From positions 300,388 through 364,387 of the forward strand of contig MGWO01000003.1 in assembly GCA_001801025.1 (NCBI GenBank): a stretch of DNA of 64,000 nt, in the 5' to 3' direction. Below are positions 8,102 through 17,678 of this stretch, one piece after another (the stretch's first letter is position 1; every line of letters begins with the position of its first letter). The notes under the pieces were generated by a model that saw nothing but the letters and a program-made list of their open reading frames with translations, had not been told where the DNA came from and did not search any database. Both the position numbers and the translations under genes were made by a program. The DNA comes from Gallionellales bacterium GWA2_54_124 (GTDB taxonomy: Bacteria; Pseudomonadota; Gammaproteobacteria; Burkholderiales; Gallionellaceae).

Positions 8102-9424
8102 CTATATTTTTCTCACGAACACCTTGGATTTGCGCTGATAGTTATATAGCGATTTTTTCTGTGCGGGCAGTGCGGTGACAGGGCTTTCGATAAAACCGCG
8201 CTCTAAGAACCAGTGTGCGGTGCGCGTGGTGAGCACGAACAGTTTTTTGAGCTTCTGAGATTTGGCAAGCACGGCCATGTGATCGAGGATGGCCTCGCCA
8301 TAGCCTTTGTCGCGACACTGCGCATCTACGGCCAGGCAGGCGAGTTCTGCGGCGGCTTCATCGGGGAACGGATAGAGTGCAGCGCAGCCGACGATGCGGT
8401 GATCGTGTTCTAATACCACGAAGCGCTCGATTTCCTGCTCAAGCAGTTCGCGAGAGCGTCTGACCAGTATCCCTTGCTCTTCGAGCGGTCGCAGCAACTG
8501 TAAAATACCGCCCACATCCTCAATCGACGCATCGCGCAGCGTGTTGAGTGTGGACTCAACCACCATCGTGCCGATGCCATCATCACTGAACAGCTCCTGC
8601 AATACGGCACCGTCTGTGTGGCGGCTGATCAAATGGGTGCGCGCCACACCGGCTTCGCAGGCGCGGATTGCGCAGGGCAGGAAAAGGTTGATGTCGTCGC
8701 TCTGGATGCGTTTTGAAGCGAGTTCAGACTGAGCCTGAGCGACGGTGAGCTCTTTGAGGATTTCGCCCTGATCGCCCTGCACACCATCCGTATCCATTAA
8801 AAACACCAGTTTATCGGCATCCAGCGCGATCGCGGTGGCGGTGGCCACGTCTTCCAGCGTCAGGTTGAACACCTCGCCGGTAGGGGAGTAGCCGAGGGGA
8901 GAGAGCAGCACTACTTCGCCGAAGTTGAGGCGGTTTTTGAGTGCGGCAACATCCACTTTTCGCACACAGCCGGTATGCTGCAAGTCTACGCCGTTGATTA
9001 CGCCGATCGGTTGCGCGGTGATGAAATTTCCCCCCGCCAGACGGATGTCGGCATTGGCCATCGGAGAGTTCGCCAGCCCCATCGAGAGCAGCGCCTCGAT
9101 TTCTACGCGCACGCGGCCGACCGATTCTTTGACGCATTGCATGGTTTGCGTATCGGTCAGGCGGATCCCTTGATGGTAATTGTCTTCAAGATTTTTGCGC
9201 GCCGAATGCTGTTCGATCTGCGGACGTGCGCCGTGCACCAGCACCAGCCGGATGCCTAAGGCAGCGAGCAGGTTAAAGTCGTGTGTCAGCGCGGTGAATT
9301 TGCCATCTTCGACCATTTCGCCGCCGAATGCGATGACAAAAGTCTTGCCGCGAAAACTGTTGATGTAGGGTGCCACCGAGCGGAACCAGGCAACGAAATC
9401 GGCGGGGGTGGTATTGATATGCAT
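8102..9424 (-). CDS. argA: N-acetylglutamate synthase ArgA
   Basis: A 440-residue bifunctional-looking protein: an amino-acid-kinase domain (about residues 1-290, with KTFVIAFGGEM and LVLVHGARPQ) followed by a GNAT acetyltransferase domain (about 300-440, with AVDAQCRDKGYGEAIL). It transfers acetyl from acetyl-CoA to glutamate, the first step of arginine synthesis. In this family the kinase-like domain binds arginine for feedback inhibition and is not catalytic. The start at 9424 has AGGAA upstream and gives the usual length (about 440); in-frame upstream extension is not supported. The tautomerase gene lies just upstream on the same strand. Confidence 0.95.
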   Translation of the reverse strand: MHINTTPADFVAWFRSVAPYINSFRGKTFVIAFGGEMVEDGKFTALTHDFNLLAALGIRLVLVHGARPQIEQHSARKNLEDNYHQGIRLTDTQTMQCVKESVGRVRVEIEALLSMGLANSPMANADIRLAGGNFITAQPIGVINGVDLQHTGCVRKVDVAALKNRLNFGEVVLLSPLGYSPTGEVFNLTLEDVATATAIALDADKLVFLMDTDGVQGDQGEILKELTVAQAQSELASKRIQSDDINLFLPCAIRACEAGVARTHLISRHTDGAVLQELFSDDGIGTMVVESTLNTLRDASIEDVGGILQLLRPLEEQGILVRRSRELLEQEIERFVVLEHDHRIVGCAALYPFPDEAAAELACLAVDAQCRDKGYGEAILDHMAVLAKSQKLKKLFVLTTRTAHWFLERGFIESPVTALPAQKKSLYNYQRKSKVFVRKI

Positions 9425-9440
9425 GGTTAATTCCTGTTTG

Positions 9441-9629
9441 TTATGCATCGCTGTCGAGTAATTTTCCTGCAACAGCCCAGTTTTCCTCTGCCACCTCATC
9501 GAAGGTGATATAGGTATAAGAAGCCGGCTTGTGAGCGATGCGTTCGAGCGTGTCGGTGACTTCGCTTGCGATCGCGGCTTTTTGTTCGCGGCTCAATGGG
9601 CCTGCGATACGGATGTTGACATAGGGCAT
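9441..9629 (-). CDS. 4-oxalocrotonate tautomerase family protein
   Basis: A 62-residue protein beginning MPYVNIRIAG. Removal of Met exposes Pro-1, the catalytic base of this superfamily, and the length is that of the small hexameric members. The natural substrate is not predictable; no aromatic degradation genes are nearby. It sits between rsmE and argA on the same strand with short gaps, so it is likely co-transcribed with them. Confidence 0.9.
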   Translation of the reverse strand: MPYVNIRIAGPLSREQKAAIASEVTDTLERIAHKPASYTYITFDEVAEENWAVAGKLLDSDA

Positions 9630-9647
9630 CGTGATTCTTTCAGTAAA

Positions 9648-10379
9648 TTAGCAAAAATCGCCCCACAGCGTTTGCAGCACCGCCAACCCTGCTACGGCGG
9701 CCGTTTCGGTGCGCATCACTCGCGCGCCCAGACGAGCCGGCGTAAATCCGCACCGTAGCGCGCTGTCGCTCTCGGTTTGGGTAAAGCCGCCTTCCGCACC
9801 GATCAGCAAAACTGCTCCAGTTTGAGGTTTTTCCTGCTCCTGTAAGGATTTTGCGCCTTGCGGCAGCAATATGTATTTGTCCATCTTGGATTCAACCATG
9901 TATTGCAGCCAGGCGCCGATCTCCATCGGCGGGTGGATTACCGGCAACACATTGCGTCCGCATTGCTCGCAGGCGGAGATGGCGACCTGCTGCCAGTGTT
10001 CGGTGCGCTTTGCCGCGCGCTCAGCCGACAATCTGGCGACGCTGCGCTCGGTTGCGAGCGGTTGAATTTCGGCGGCGCCCAATTCGGTCGCCTTCTGGAT
10101 GACCCAGTCCATTTTTTCGCTGCTGCATAAGGCCTGAGCCAGCACGATGTGCAACGGCGACTCGCGGTCAGCCTCAATTTGGACGAGGTTACCGACCGTC
10201 ACCTGTTTGCCTGATATTTCTGTGATGACCCCGTGACATTCACGCCCTGCACCGTCGAATAACTGTACGTCATCTCCTTCGCGCAGGCGCAAGACACGGC
10301 TGGCATGGTGTGATGCGTCGGCTGGCAAATTGAATGCGCCTTGTGAAGGTATCGGCTGCGGGCAGTAAAAACGTGGCAT
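9648..10379 (-). CDS. rsmE: 16S rRNA (uracil-1498-N3)-methyltransferase RsmE
   Basis: A 243-residue SPOUT-class methyltransferase. The N-terminal PUA-like part (residues 1-70, with DASHHASRVLRLREGD) precedes the knotted SAM-binding part with LLIGAEGGFTQTE and the C-terminal LGARVMRTETAA. It methylates U1498 in the decoding region of 16S rRNA. Length and motifs are standard. It is divergent from the thioredoxin-fold gene. Confidence 0.95.
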   Translation of the reverse strand: MPRFYCPQPIPSQGAFNLPADASHHASRVLRLREGDDVQLFDGAGRECHGVITEISGKQVTVGNLVQIEADRESPLHIVLAQALCSSEKMDWVIQKATELGAAEIQPLATERSVARLSAERAAKRTEHWQQVAISACEQCGRNVLPVIHPPMEIGAWLQYMVESKMDKYILLPQGAKSLQEQEKPQTGAVLLIGAEGGFTQTESDSALRCGFTPARLGARVMRTETAAVAGLAVLQTLWGDFC

Positions 10380-10483
10380 GAGAACTGGCTATGAGTGGTG
10401 AATGGGCGTGATAATATACCGCCTCGCCGCTGCAAGGAATTGCAACGTGCGTTTTATGTCAGGAATTTTGTCAGGAGTAGGAT

Positions 10484-11038
10484 ATGGTCAGTTTACAACC
10501 GCCGCTGTGCGACTTCGGTTGGAAGGCGCGAGAGTTTGATTTGTTGGGTGTGGATGGCGTACGTTACACCCTTGCTAATGCGCGCGGCCCGAACGGGTTG
10601 CTGGTGATGTTTATCTGTAATCATTGCCCCTATGTAAAATCGATCCGCGACCGTCTGGTGCGGGATGCGCGGCAATTAAAGCTGCTGGGTATTAACACCA
10701 TCGCCATCATGTCGAATGATCCTGCCGATTATGAAGAAGATTCATTCGACAACATGAAACGGGTGGCAACTGAATTTGCGTACCCCTTCCCTTATGTTTG
10801 GGATGAGACGCAGCAGATTGCGAAGGATTACGGCGCGGTCTGCACACCGGACTTTTTCGGGTTCAATGCCGATCTTGAGCTGCAATACCGGGGGCGGCTG
10901 GATGCGTCGCGCAAGGAGGCAGTGGAGAATGCGCCGCGCGACTTGTACGATGCGATGGTGCAGGTCGCAAAGACCGGGCGCGGGCCTCAGGAGCAGATCG
11001 CCAGCATGGGCTGTTCGATCAAATGGAAAACCGAATAA
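10484..11038 (+). CDS. Thioredoxin-fold (AhpC/TSA-like) protein
   Basis: A 184-residue cytoplasmic protein of the thioredoxin superfamily. The CxxC motif is CNHCPY at about residue 43, in the place expected for a redox or peroxiredoxin-like active site, and the cis-Pro segment is VCTPDFFGF. A further Cys is near the C-terminus (MGCSIKWK). No signal peptide is present, so it is not a periplasmic TlpA/ResA protein. A strong CAGGAG precedes the ATG. The stop overlaps the next gene's start (TAATG). Substrate and partner are unknown. Confidence 0.85.
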   Translation: MVSLQPPLCDFGWKAREFDLLGVDGVRYTLANARGPNGLLVMFICNHCPYVKSIRDRLVRDARQLKLLGINTIAIMSNDPADYEEDSFDNMKRVATEFAYPFPYVWDETQQIAKDYGAVCTPDFFGFNADLELQYRGRLDASRKEAVENAPRDLYDAMVQVAKTGRGPQEQIASMGCSIKWKTE

Positions 11039-11880
11039 TGGAAAAGCACATTCTGTCGAAAACAGGTGCGTTTGGTATGAGTGCCTTGCTCAGGGCAACC
11101 ATTGCCGCCGTTAAACTGGTTGCAGCAGAAGAAATCATGCCGCGTTATCTCAAGGTGGCGCACAAGCATAAAAGCGATGGCAGTCTGTGTACCGATGCGG
11201 ATATTGCAACGCAAACCGCGCTCATCCGCAAGTTGCAGGCGATTTGCAATGTTCCTGTGCTGGGTGAAGAAATGCCCGAGGCAGAACAGCAGGCGATTTG
11301 GGCGCGCGCGGAAGAAGGACTGTGGTGTGTCGATCCGATCGACGGGACGTCTAATTTTGTGCACGGTCTGCCGTATTTTGCCGTGTCGGTTGCCTTGTTG
11401 CGCGAGGGGCGCAGCGTGTTGGGCGTAGTGTACGATCCGGTGGCCGACGAGATGTTTGCGGCGGAAGCGGGCAAAGGCGCCTATTTGAACGGTGAAAAAC
11501 TGTTCGGCCGGGTGACTGCGGCCACGATGAGCGAGTCGCTTGCCAATGTCGATCTCAAACGCCTCAGCAGCAAACTTGCCGGCACACTGGCTTCAACGCC
11601 CCCCTACGCATCACAGCGAAATTTTGGCGCCAGCACATTAGACTGGTGCTATACCGCGGCCGGACGTTACGATCTGTATCTGCATGGCGGGCAAAAACTG
11701 TGGGACTATGCGGCAGGTATGCTGATTTTGTCGGAAACAGGCGGATACGCCTGTTGTATCGAGAGCGACGATTTCGCCTCTTGCGATATCTGGCAGCGTT
11801 CCGTGATCGCCGCACGCAGCGAGGCGTTGTTCAACGAGTGGAAAGACTGGATACGCGCGCAGCACGCGACCGAAAAATAA
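11038..11880 (+). CDS. Inositol monophosphatase family phosphatase
   Basis: A magnesium-dependent phosphatase of about 280 residues. The family motifs are present: GEEMP (metal-binding Glu), DPIDGTSNFVHGLP (metal-binding Asp residues and Thr), and a C-terminal WDYAAGMLI. Members hydrolyse inositol phosphates, histidinol phosphate or PAP; the sequence alone does not decide which. Three starts are possible (11023, 11038, 11077); 11038 is chosen because it forms a TAATG overlap with the preceding gene, but 11077 fits the family N-terminus as well. Confidence 0.85.
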   Translation: MEKHILSKTGAFGMSALLRATIAAVKLVAAEEIMPRYLKVAHKHKSDGSLCTDADIATQTALIRKLQAICNVPVLGEEMPEAEQQAIWARAEEGLWCVDPIDGTSNFVHGLPYFAVSVALLREGRSVLGVVYDPVADEMFAAEAGKGAYLNGEKLFGRVTAATMSESLANVDLKRLSSKLAGTLASTPPYASQRNFGASTLDWCYTAAGRYDLYLHGGQKLWDYAAGMLILSETGGYACCIESDDFASCDIWQRSVIAARSEALFNEWKDWIRAQHATEK

Positions 11881-11890
11881 GGATAATGCT

Positions 11891-13264
11891 TTGAAAATAT
11901 TGATACTGGGTGCGGGGCAGGTCGGTTCTACGGTGGCGGAGAGCCTGGTGAGCGAAGCCAATGACATCACCGTGGTTGATTCGGACAGCGGCAAGCTGGC
12001 GCTCCTGCAGGAGCGCCTCGATCTTCGCACGCTGGTGGGAAATGCATCGCACCCTTCGGTGCTGGAACAGGCCGGCATTGCCGATACTGATATGCTGCTG
12101 GCGGTCACGCAAAGCGACGAGGTCAATATGGTGGCCTGTAAGCTGGCGGCGAGTCTCTACAATACGCCGACGCGCATTGCCCGCATACGTTCAGCCGATT
12201 TTCTGGCAAGGCCGGAGCTCTTCAATAAAGATAATTTCTGCGTGGATTTTTCGATTTGTCCCGAGCAGATTCTGACAGATTACATCAGCAAACTGATTGA
12301 GTTTCCCGAAGCGTTGCAAGTGCTGCGATTTTCTCAGGGTAAGGCTTCGCTCGTTGCGGTGCGGGCTTTTAAAGGCGGGCCGCTGGTGGGACAGCCGCTG
12401 AGCTTTTTGCACGAGCATATGCCGCATGTGGATACGCGCGTTGCAGCGATTTTCCGCAAAGATAGTCCTTTGATTCCTAAAGGAGATACGGTCGTTGAAG
12501 ACGGTGATGAAATATTTTTTATCGCTGCGACAAAAAATATTCGTACGGTGCTCAAGGAAATGCGCCGCATGGACAAGCCCACACGCCGGGTGATGATCGT
12601 CGGCGGCGGCAATATTGGTCGTCGTCTGGCCAAAGCGCTTGAAGGCGATTATCAGGTCAAGTTAATCGAATACAACAAAAAAGCCTGCGAAAATCTGGCC
12701 GGAGAACTGACCAATACTCTGGTGCTGAACGGCGACGGTACGGACGAGAAGCTGATGCAGCAGGAAAATGTCGGCGAGGTCGATGTGTTTTGTGCTCTGA
12801 CCAACGACGACGAGAATAACATCATGTCGGCGCTGCTCGCCAAGCAAGGCGGTGCGCGTAAAGTCATTGCGCTGATCAATCGCAGTGCCTATGTGGATCT
12901 GGTGCAAGGCGGCAAGATCGATATCGCGCTCTCACCTGCTCACGTCACGATAGGTTCCTTGTTGGCTTACGTGCGTCAGGGCGATGTGGCGGCAGTGCAC
13001 TCCCTGCGCCGCGGCGCGGCTGAAGCGCTCGAGCTGGTGGTGCATGGCGACCGGAAATCTTCTTCCGTTGTCGGGCGTCGCATTGATGAAATTGAACTGC
13101 CGAGTGGCGCGACTATCGGTGCGGTGGTGCGCGGCGATGAGGTGATGATGGGACACCGTGATCTGGTGATCGAGAGTGAGGATCACGTTATCGTATTCGT
13201 CATCAACAAGGCGATGGTGAAAAAAGTCGAGAAGCTGTTCCACGTTAATATCGGTTTCTTCTGA
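11891..13264 (+). CDS. trkA: Trk system potassium uptake regulator TrkA
   Basis: A 457-residue cytosolic protein with two RCK units in tandem. Each has an NAD-binding Rossmann motif (ILGAGQVGS at residue 5; IVGGGNIGRR near 239) followed by a TrkA-C ligand domain. TrkA gates the TrkH channel in response to nucleotides. The start codon follows an AAGGATAATGC stretch. The stop overlaps trkH (TGATG), so the subunits are made together. Confidence 0.96.
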   Translation: MKILILGAGQVGSTVAESLVSEANDITVVDSDSGKLALLQERLDLRTLVGNASHPSVLEQAGIADTDMLLAVTQSDEVNMVACKLAASLYNTPTRIARIRSADFLARPELFNKDNFCVDFSICPEQILTDYISKLIEFPEALQVLRFSQGKASLVAVRAFKGGPLVGQPLSFLHEHMPHVDTRVAAIFRKDSPLIPKGDTVVEDGDEIFFIAATKNIRTVLKEMRRMDKPTRRVMIVGGGNIGRRLAKALEGDYQVKLIEYNKKACENLAGELTNTLVLNGDGTDEKLMQQENVGEVDVFCALTNDDENNIMSALLAKQGGARKVIALINRSAYVDLVQGGKIDIALSPAHVTIGSLLAYVRQGDVAAVHSLRRGAAEALELVVHGDRKSSSVVGRRIDEIELPSGATIGAVVRGDEVMMGHRDLVIESEDHVIVFVINKAMVKKVEKLFHVNIGFF

Positions 13265-14724
13265 TGCAGCGCACGTTAACGGTTATTCATGCTCTGGGGC
13301 TGATGCTGGCGGTTTTTAGCTTCGCTTATCTGATGCCGATCCTCACCGCGATCATATATGGTCAGGGTGAGGTCTTTCAGGACTTTTTACTGGCTATGGT
13401 CTGGACGCTCGCGACGGGCGTGCTGATGTGGATGTTGACGCGTCGTTACAAGGGCGAGTTGTCGATCCGGCACGGTTATTTGCTGGTGGTGGCGATGTGG
13501 ACGGCGATGCCGGCGGTTGCAACGCTGCCCTTGCTGTTGTTGTTGCCGGATCTGTCGTTTACCGATGCCTATTTTGAAACGATGTCAGGACTGACGACGA
13601 CCGGTGCGACGGTGCTGGTCGGGCTCGATGTATTGTCGCCTGCGCTCAATATCTGGCGTCATGAATTGAACTGGCTGGGCGGCATGGGGATCATCGTGCT
13701 GGCTGTCGCCGTGTTGCCGTTGCTGGGTATCGGCGGACGGCAACTGTTTAAGGCTGAAACCCCGGGGCCGATGAAGGATTCAGCGCTCACACCGCGCATT
13801 ACCGAGACGGCGCGCAATCTGTGGCTGGTGTATCTGGGTATTACCATCGCCTGCATCGTCTCGTTGAAGCTCGCCGGTATGAATTGGCTCGATTCCATTT
13901 GCCATGCGTTCGCGGCGATGGGGCTGGGCGGTTTTTCCACCCATGACGCGAGTGTCGGCTTTTTCAATTCGCCTGCCATCGAAGCGGTGCTGATGGTGTT
14001 TATGCTGCTGGCGGCGATGAATTTTGCAACCCATTTTCTGGCGTTGCGGGCAAAAAGCCTGAAGCCGTACCGCATGGATGTGGAAGGTCTGGCGACCGTT
14101 GGTCTGATTGTGCTCAGCTGTTTTGGAATTGCCGGATTTTTGTGGTGGCAGGGGACCTATCCTAGTTTCTTAACGGCCTTGCGGCATGCCAGCTTCAATC
14201 TGATATCGGTGGCAACCGACTGCGGTTTTGCCAGCGTGGATTTTAATCAGTGGCCGATTTTCGCCCCGTTGTGGATGTTGTTGTTAAGTTGTATCGCCGC
14301 CAGTTCCGGTTCGACCGGCGGCGGTATCAAGATGATACGCACGCTGGTGCTGGTCAAGCAGGCCGGTCGCGAGTTCGTCAAACTGCTGCATCCTGCGGCG
14401 ATCAATCCGATGAAAATCGGCGGGCACGTGATTTCAAATAGCGTGGTGTTCTCGGTGCTGGGCTTTATTTTTCTGTATTTCATGAGCGTTGCAACGCTGA
14501 CCTTTGCGCTTTTGATCAGCGGACTGGATTTCATCTCGGCGTTCTCGGCCATCATCGCTTGCATCAACAATGCGGGGCCGGGGTTGGGGCTGGTTGGGCC
14601 CGCCAATAATTATGGCGCGCTGACTGATTTTCAGACCTGGGTCTGTACCGCCGCCATGTTGATCGGCCGTCTGGAAATTTTCACGGTGCTGATTTTGTTT
14701 ACGCCGCACTTCTGGCGCCGCTAG
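13264..14724 (+). CDS. trkH: Trk system potassium transporter TrkH
   Basis: A 486-residue inner-membrane protein of the TrkH/KtrB family with the four-repeat pore architecture. Selectivity-loop glycines are seen in SGLTTTGAT, the FAAMGLGGFSTHD segment, SVATDCGFAS and INNAGPGLG. It carries potassium uptake with TrkA, encoded directly upstream with a one-base overlap. Length is typical. Confidence 0.96.
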   Translation: MQRTLTVIHALGLMLAVFSFAYLMPILTAIIYGQGEVFQDFLLAMVWTLATGVLMWMLTRRYKGELSIRHGYLLVVAMWTAMPAVATLPLLLLLPDLSFTDAYFETMSGLTTTGATVLVGLDVLSPALNIWRHELNWLGGMGIIVLAVAVLPLLGIGGRQLFKAETPGPMKDSALTPRITETARNLWLVYLGITIACIVSLKLAGMNWLDSICHAFAAMGLGGFSTHDASVGFFNSPAIEAVLMVFMLLAAMNFATHFLALRAKSLKPYRMDVEGLATVGLIVLSCFGIAGFLWWQGTYPSFLTALRHASFNLISVATDCGFASVDFNQWPIFAPLWMLLLSCIAASSGSTGGGIKMIRTLVLVKQAGREFVKLLHPAAINPMKIGGHVISNSVVFSVLGFIFLYFMSVATLTFALLISGLDFISAFSAIIACINNAGPGLGLVGPANNYGALTDFQTWVCTAAMLIGRLEIFTVLILFTPHFWRR

Positions 14725-14727
14725 GGC

Positions 14728-15612
14728 ATGGTGCTGCAGGATGATGTGCTGGTAGAGCTCAACCGACATCTCGCACAGCGTGTTGAATGTGACGATGAGG
14801 TGGATGCCGGTTTGTTGCCGGTTTTTCTTGAGGAAGCGGGCGAGTTGCTTGCAAAGATTGCGCTTTGTATGGCTTCGCCGAATCAGGCGCCGTTGCGGCG
14901 TTTGCTGCATACCTTAAAGGGCAGTGCACGGATGGCGGGTGTGCTGAGTATCAGTCAGATCGCGCATAAAATGGAAGAGCGGCTGCACGATGAGGCCGCT
15001 GTACAGGCCGATTTTGCGAGCATCTCTCGCCTGCTGGATGGCATGCGGAGCGAGGTGGCCTCAGAGGCGGTTGCGACGCCGGGTGAGCGATTTTATCGCA
15101 CGGTATGGCAGGCCGCTAAAGCGACGGGGCACGAGGTTTATCTCGAAGTTACAGGTCTTGGTGAGAATGCGGCGCTGCTCCGTGCGCTGACGGCCCCGAT
15201 CGAGCATCTGCTGCGCAATGCGGTCGTGCATGGCATCGAAAGCCCGTTGCATCGGATGGCCTGCGGTAAACCACCCGTTGGTGAGGTGCGCATCACAATA
15301 AGCCAGGCGGGTGATGAATTTGTGATCGAGCTTTGCGATGACGGGCGGGGACTGGATCTCGATGCATTGCGGGCCCGTGCAGTTAGCATGGGGGTGTTGA
15401 GTGAAGCGGATGGTCTGGTGGGCGACGATGAGCTCGCGCAATTGATTTTTATACCCGGCATTTCAACTGCCAGTGAAGTCACGCAACTGGCCGGACGCGG
15501 CATCGGCATGGATGTGGTGCAAGGCTACGTTGCGGAACGGTCAGGTCGTATCGGCGTGAGCACAGCGCGCGGGCAGGGTACGGCATTTACCATTTATCTC
15601 CCGGGATGTTAA
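14728..15612 (+). CDS. Minimal CheA-like protein: Hpt plus HATPase domains
   Basis: A 294-residue protein. The N-terminal half is an Hpt domain with the phospho-acceptor His at about residue 61 (LLHTLKGSARMAG). The C-terminal half is a CheA-type ATPase domain with an N box (HLLRNAVVHGIE), G1 box (CDDGRGLD) and G2 box (GRGIGMDVV), ending LPGC at the family's last strand. CheA and ChpA proteins carry a CheW-like coupling domain after this point; here the frame stops. A normal P3 dimerisation region is also not evident between the two domains. The gene starts three bases after trkH. It may be a reduced histidine kinase of the ChpA/FimL neighbourhood or a degraded remnant. Confidence 0.85.
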   Translation: MVLQDDVLVELNRHLAQRVECDDEVDAGLLPVFLEEAGELLAKIALCMASPNQAPLRRLLHTLKGSARMAGVLSISQIAHKMEERLHDEAAVQADFASISRLLDGMRSEVASEAVATPGERFYRTVWQAAKATGHEVYLEVTGLGENAALLRALTAPIEHLLRNAVVHGIESPLHRMACGKPPVGEVRITISQAGDEFVIELCDDGRGLDLDALRARAVSMGVLSEADGLVGDDELAQLIFIPGISTASEVTQLAGRGIGMDVVQGYVAERSGRIGVSTARGQGTAFTIYLPGC

Positions 15613-15687
15613 GTGACGCGCGATTATTTTTGCTGCTAAATGTAATGCCGAATTGTGAAGCGTCTCCGAGCCAGCTACAATGCCGAC

Positions 15688-16248
15688 ATGTCAAAATTCG
15701 ATCTTACCCATCATTTCCTGATTGCCATGCCCGCCATGCAAGAGGGCTTCTTTGCAGGCACGCTCACCTATATCTGTGAACACGATGAAAACGGGGCGTT
15801 AGGTTTGGTGGTGAACCGCCCGGTCAGCCTCACGCTGGCCGATATGTTCAATCAGATCAATATTCCGCTGCATCAGCCTAAGCTCGCCAGAATGCCCGTG
15901 CATATAGGCGGGCCTGTGCAAACTGAACGCGGTTTTGTGCTGCACGATACGAGTCGCGACTGGCAGTCCACGATGCGCATCAACGACAGGCTGGCGCTGA
16001 CGACCTCGAAGGATATTCTCGAGGCGATAGGCGAGGGGCGCGGACCGGATAATCTGCTGGTAACGCTGGGCTACTCCGGCTGGGAGCAGGGGCAGCTCGA
16101 ACACGAGATTAACGAAAATATCTGGCTGACCGTGCCGGCCAATGAACATATCCTGTTCGGTTTGCCCGCTGAAGAGCGACTGGCTGCGGCCATGTCACTG
16201 CTCGGGGTGAATTACTCCATGCTGGTCGAAGATGCCGGACATGCCTGA
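15688..16248 (+). CDS. YqgE/AlgH family protein
   Basis: A 186-residue protein of the UPF0301 (YqgE/AlgH) family. Characteristic segments are LTHHFLIAMPAM at the start, GALGLVVNRP, GGPV and YSGWEQGQLE. The biochemical role is not established. It overlaps the following ruvX by 17 bases, the same pairing seen in many proteobacteria. The ATG at 15688 gives the family length; a GTG-led extension to 15655 is unlikely. Confidence 0.93.
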   Translation: MSKFDLTHHFLIAMPAMQEGFFAGTLTYICEHDENGALGLVVNRPVSLTLADMFNQINIPLHQPKLARMPVHIGGPVQTERGFVLHDTSRDWQSTMRINDRLALTTSKDILEAIGEGRGPDNLLVTLGYSGWEQGQLEHEINENIWLTVPANEHILFGLPAEERLAAAMSLLGVNYSMLVEDAGHA

Positions 16249-16744
16249 GGGGGCAGGATTGCTCGCTCATCCTGTCGTCGGCACGTTGCTCGCCTTTGAT
16301 TTCGGCACGCAACGAATCGGTGTTGCGGTCGGCAATACTTTTTCATCCAGTGCAGAGCCCTTGACCACGATCTCCGAAGAGAAAAACGAGTTGCGCTTCG
16401 CGGCAATTGCCGCGCTGGTGCGGGAGTGGCAGCCTTGTGCGTTAGTCGTCGGCCTGCCCTGCAGCGATGACGGCACCCCCCATGAACTGACTGCATTGTG
16501 CCAGCGTTTTGCCAAGCGATTGCACGGACGGTATGGTCTGACGACCTTGCTGGTCGATGAGCGTTATTCATCGCTGGCCGCCAGCGAACAACTCAATAAA
16601 CAGGGCGTACGCGGGCGCGAGCAGAAAAGTTTGATCGACCAGTATGCAGCTCAACAAATACTGCAGGCTTACTTCGATGAGCCCGCCGCCTGTGTAATCG
16701 TCAATGCCGACAGAGGTATCCATGAAAAATCCGCAACTCAATAA
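16232..16744 (+). CDS. ruvX: Putative pre-16S rRNA nuclease / Holliday junction resolvase RuvX (YqgF)
   Basis: A 170-residue RNase H-fold nuclease of the YqgF family. The first acidic residue is in [15 protein letters not shown], a second motif is [10 protein letters not shown], and VDERYSS and [12 protein letters not shown] complete the active site. The family is implicated in 5' processing of 16S rRNA and by fold in junction resolution. It overlaps yqgE upstream and pyrB downstream; the pyrB ribosome binding site lies inside its 3' end. Confidence 0.92.
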   Translation: MPDMPEGAGLLAHPVVGTLLAFDFGTQRIGVAVGNTFSSSAEPLTTISEEKNELRFAAIAALVREWQPCALVVGLPCSDDGTPHELTALCQRFAKRLHGRYGLTTLLVDERYSSLAASEQLNKQGVRGREQKSLIDQYAAQQILQAYFDEPAACVIVNADRGIHEKSATQ

Positions 16745-17678
16745 ACACGGTGAACTGCAACATCTTCTGACCACGGAAGGCTTGCCGGTGCGCATCATGC
16801 GCGATATTCTCGACCGAGCCGCCACTTTCCTTGATCTCGACGAGGGGCGTGAAATCAAGAAAGTGCCGCTCTTGCACGGCAAGTCGGTGTTCAATGTGTT
16901 CTTCGAGAACAGCACGCGTACCCGCACCACTTTTGAAATCGCCGCCAAGCGCCTGTCTGCTGATGTGGTCAATCTGAATATCGGTTCGTCCTCCACCAGT
17001 AAGGGTGAAACGCTGCTCGATACGGTCGACAATCTGTGTGCGATGCATGCGGATATGTTCGTGGTACGCCATTCGCAAAGCGGTGCGGCGCATCTGATTG
17101 CCCGCCATGTTGCGCCGGAAATTCACGTCATCAATGCCGGTGACGGGCGCCATGCACATCCGACGCAAGCCCTGCTCGATATGTTCACCATCCGTCACTA
17201 CAAGAAGGAATTTCACAATCTGCGCGTGGCGATCGTCGGCGACGTGCTGCATTCGCGGGTGGCGCGCTCGCAAATTCATGCACTGACGACTCTGGGGGTG
17301 CCGGAAGTGCGTGTGATTGCGCCTAAAACCTTGCTGCCTACCATGGTCGAAAATCTCGGTGTACGCGTTTACCACGACATGAATCAGGGCTTGCGCGATG
17401 TCGATGTGGTGCTGATGCTGCGCTTGCAGAACGAGCGCATGCAGGGTGCGGCGCTGCCGTCAGGACAGGAATATTTCAAAAATTACGGGCTGACCGAAGA
17501 GAAGCTCGCGTATGCAAAACCGGATGCGATCGTGATGCATCCCGGCCCCATGAATCGCGGCATCGAAATCGATTCGCGCGTGGCAGACGGCTTGCAATCG
17601 GTGATCCTGTCTCAGGTGACTTTCGGCATTGCGGTGCGCATGGCGGTGATGAGCACGTTAGCGGGGAGCAATAAATGA
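16722..17678 (+). CDS. pyrB: Aspartate carbamoyltransferase catalytic subunit
   Basis: A 318-residue enzyme that joins carbamoyl phosphate and aspartate, the committed step of pyrimidine synthesis. Carbamoyl-phosphate binding motif [12 protein letters not shown] (about residue 60), then HPTQALLD and [12 protein letters not shown], are intact. The start at 16722 is supported by AGAGG six bases upstream; an ATG 18 bases earlier has no such signal. It overlaps pyrC' by four bases, as in Pseudomonas, where the two subunits form a dodecamer. Confidence 0.96.
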   Translation: MKNPQLNKHGELQHLLTTEGLPVRIMRDILDRAATFLDLDEGREIKKVPLLHGKSVFNVFFENSTRTRTTFEIAAKRLSADVVNLNIGSSSTSKGETLLDTVDNLCAMHADMFVVRHSQSGAAHLIARHVAPEIHVINAGDGRHAHPTQALLDMFTIRHYKKEFHNLRVAIVGDVLHSRVARSQIHALTTLGVPEVRVIAPKTLLPTMVENLGVRVYHDMNQGLRDVDVVLMLRLQNERMQGAALPSGQEYFKNYGLTEEKLAYAKPDAIVMHPGPMNRGIEIDSRVADGLQSVILSQVTFGIAVRMAVMSTLAGSNK

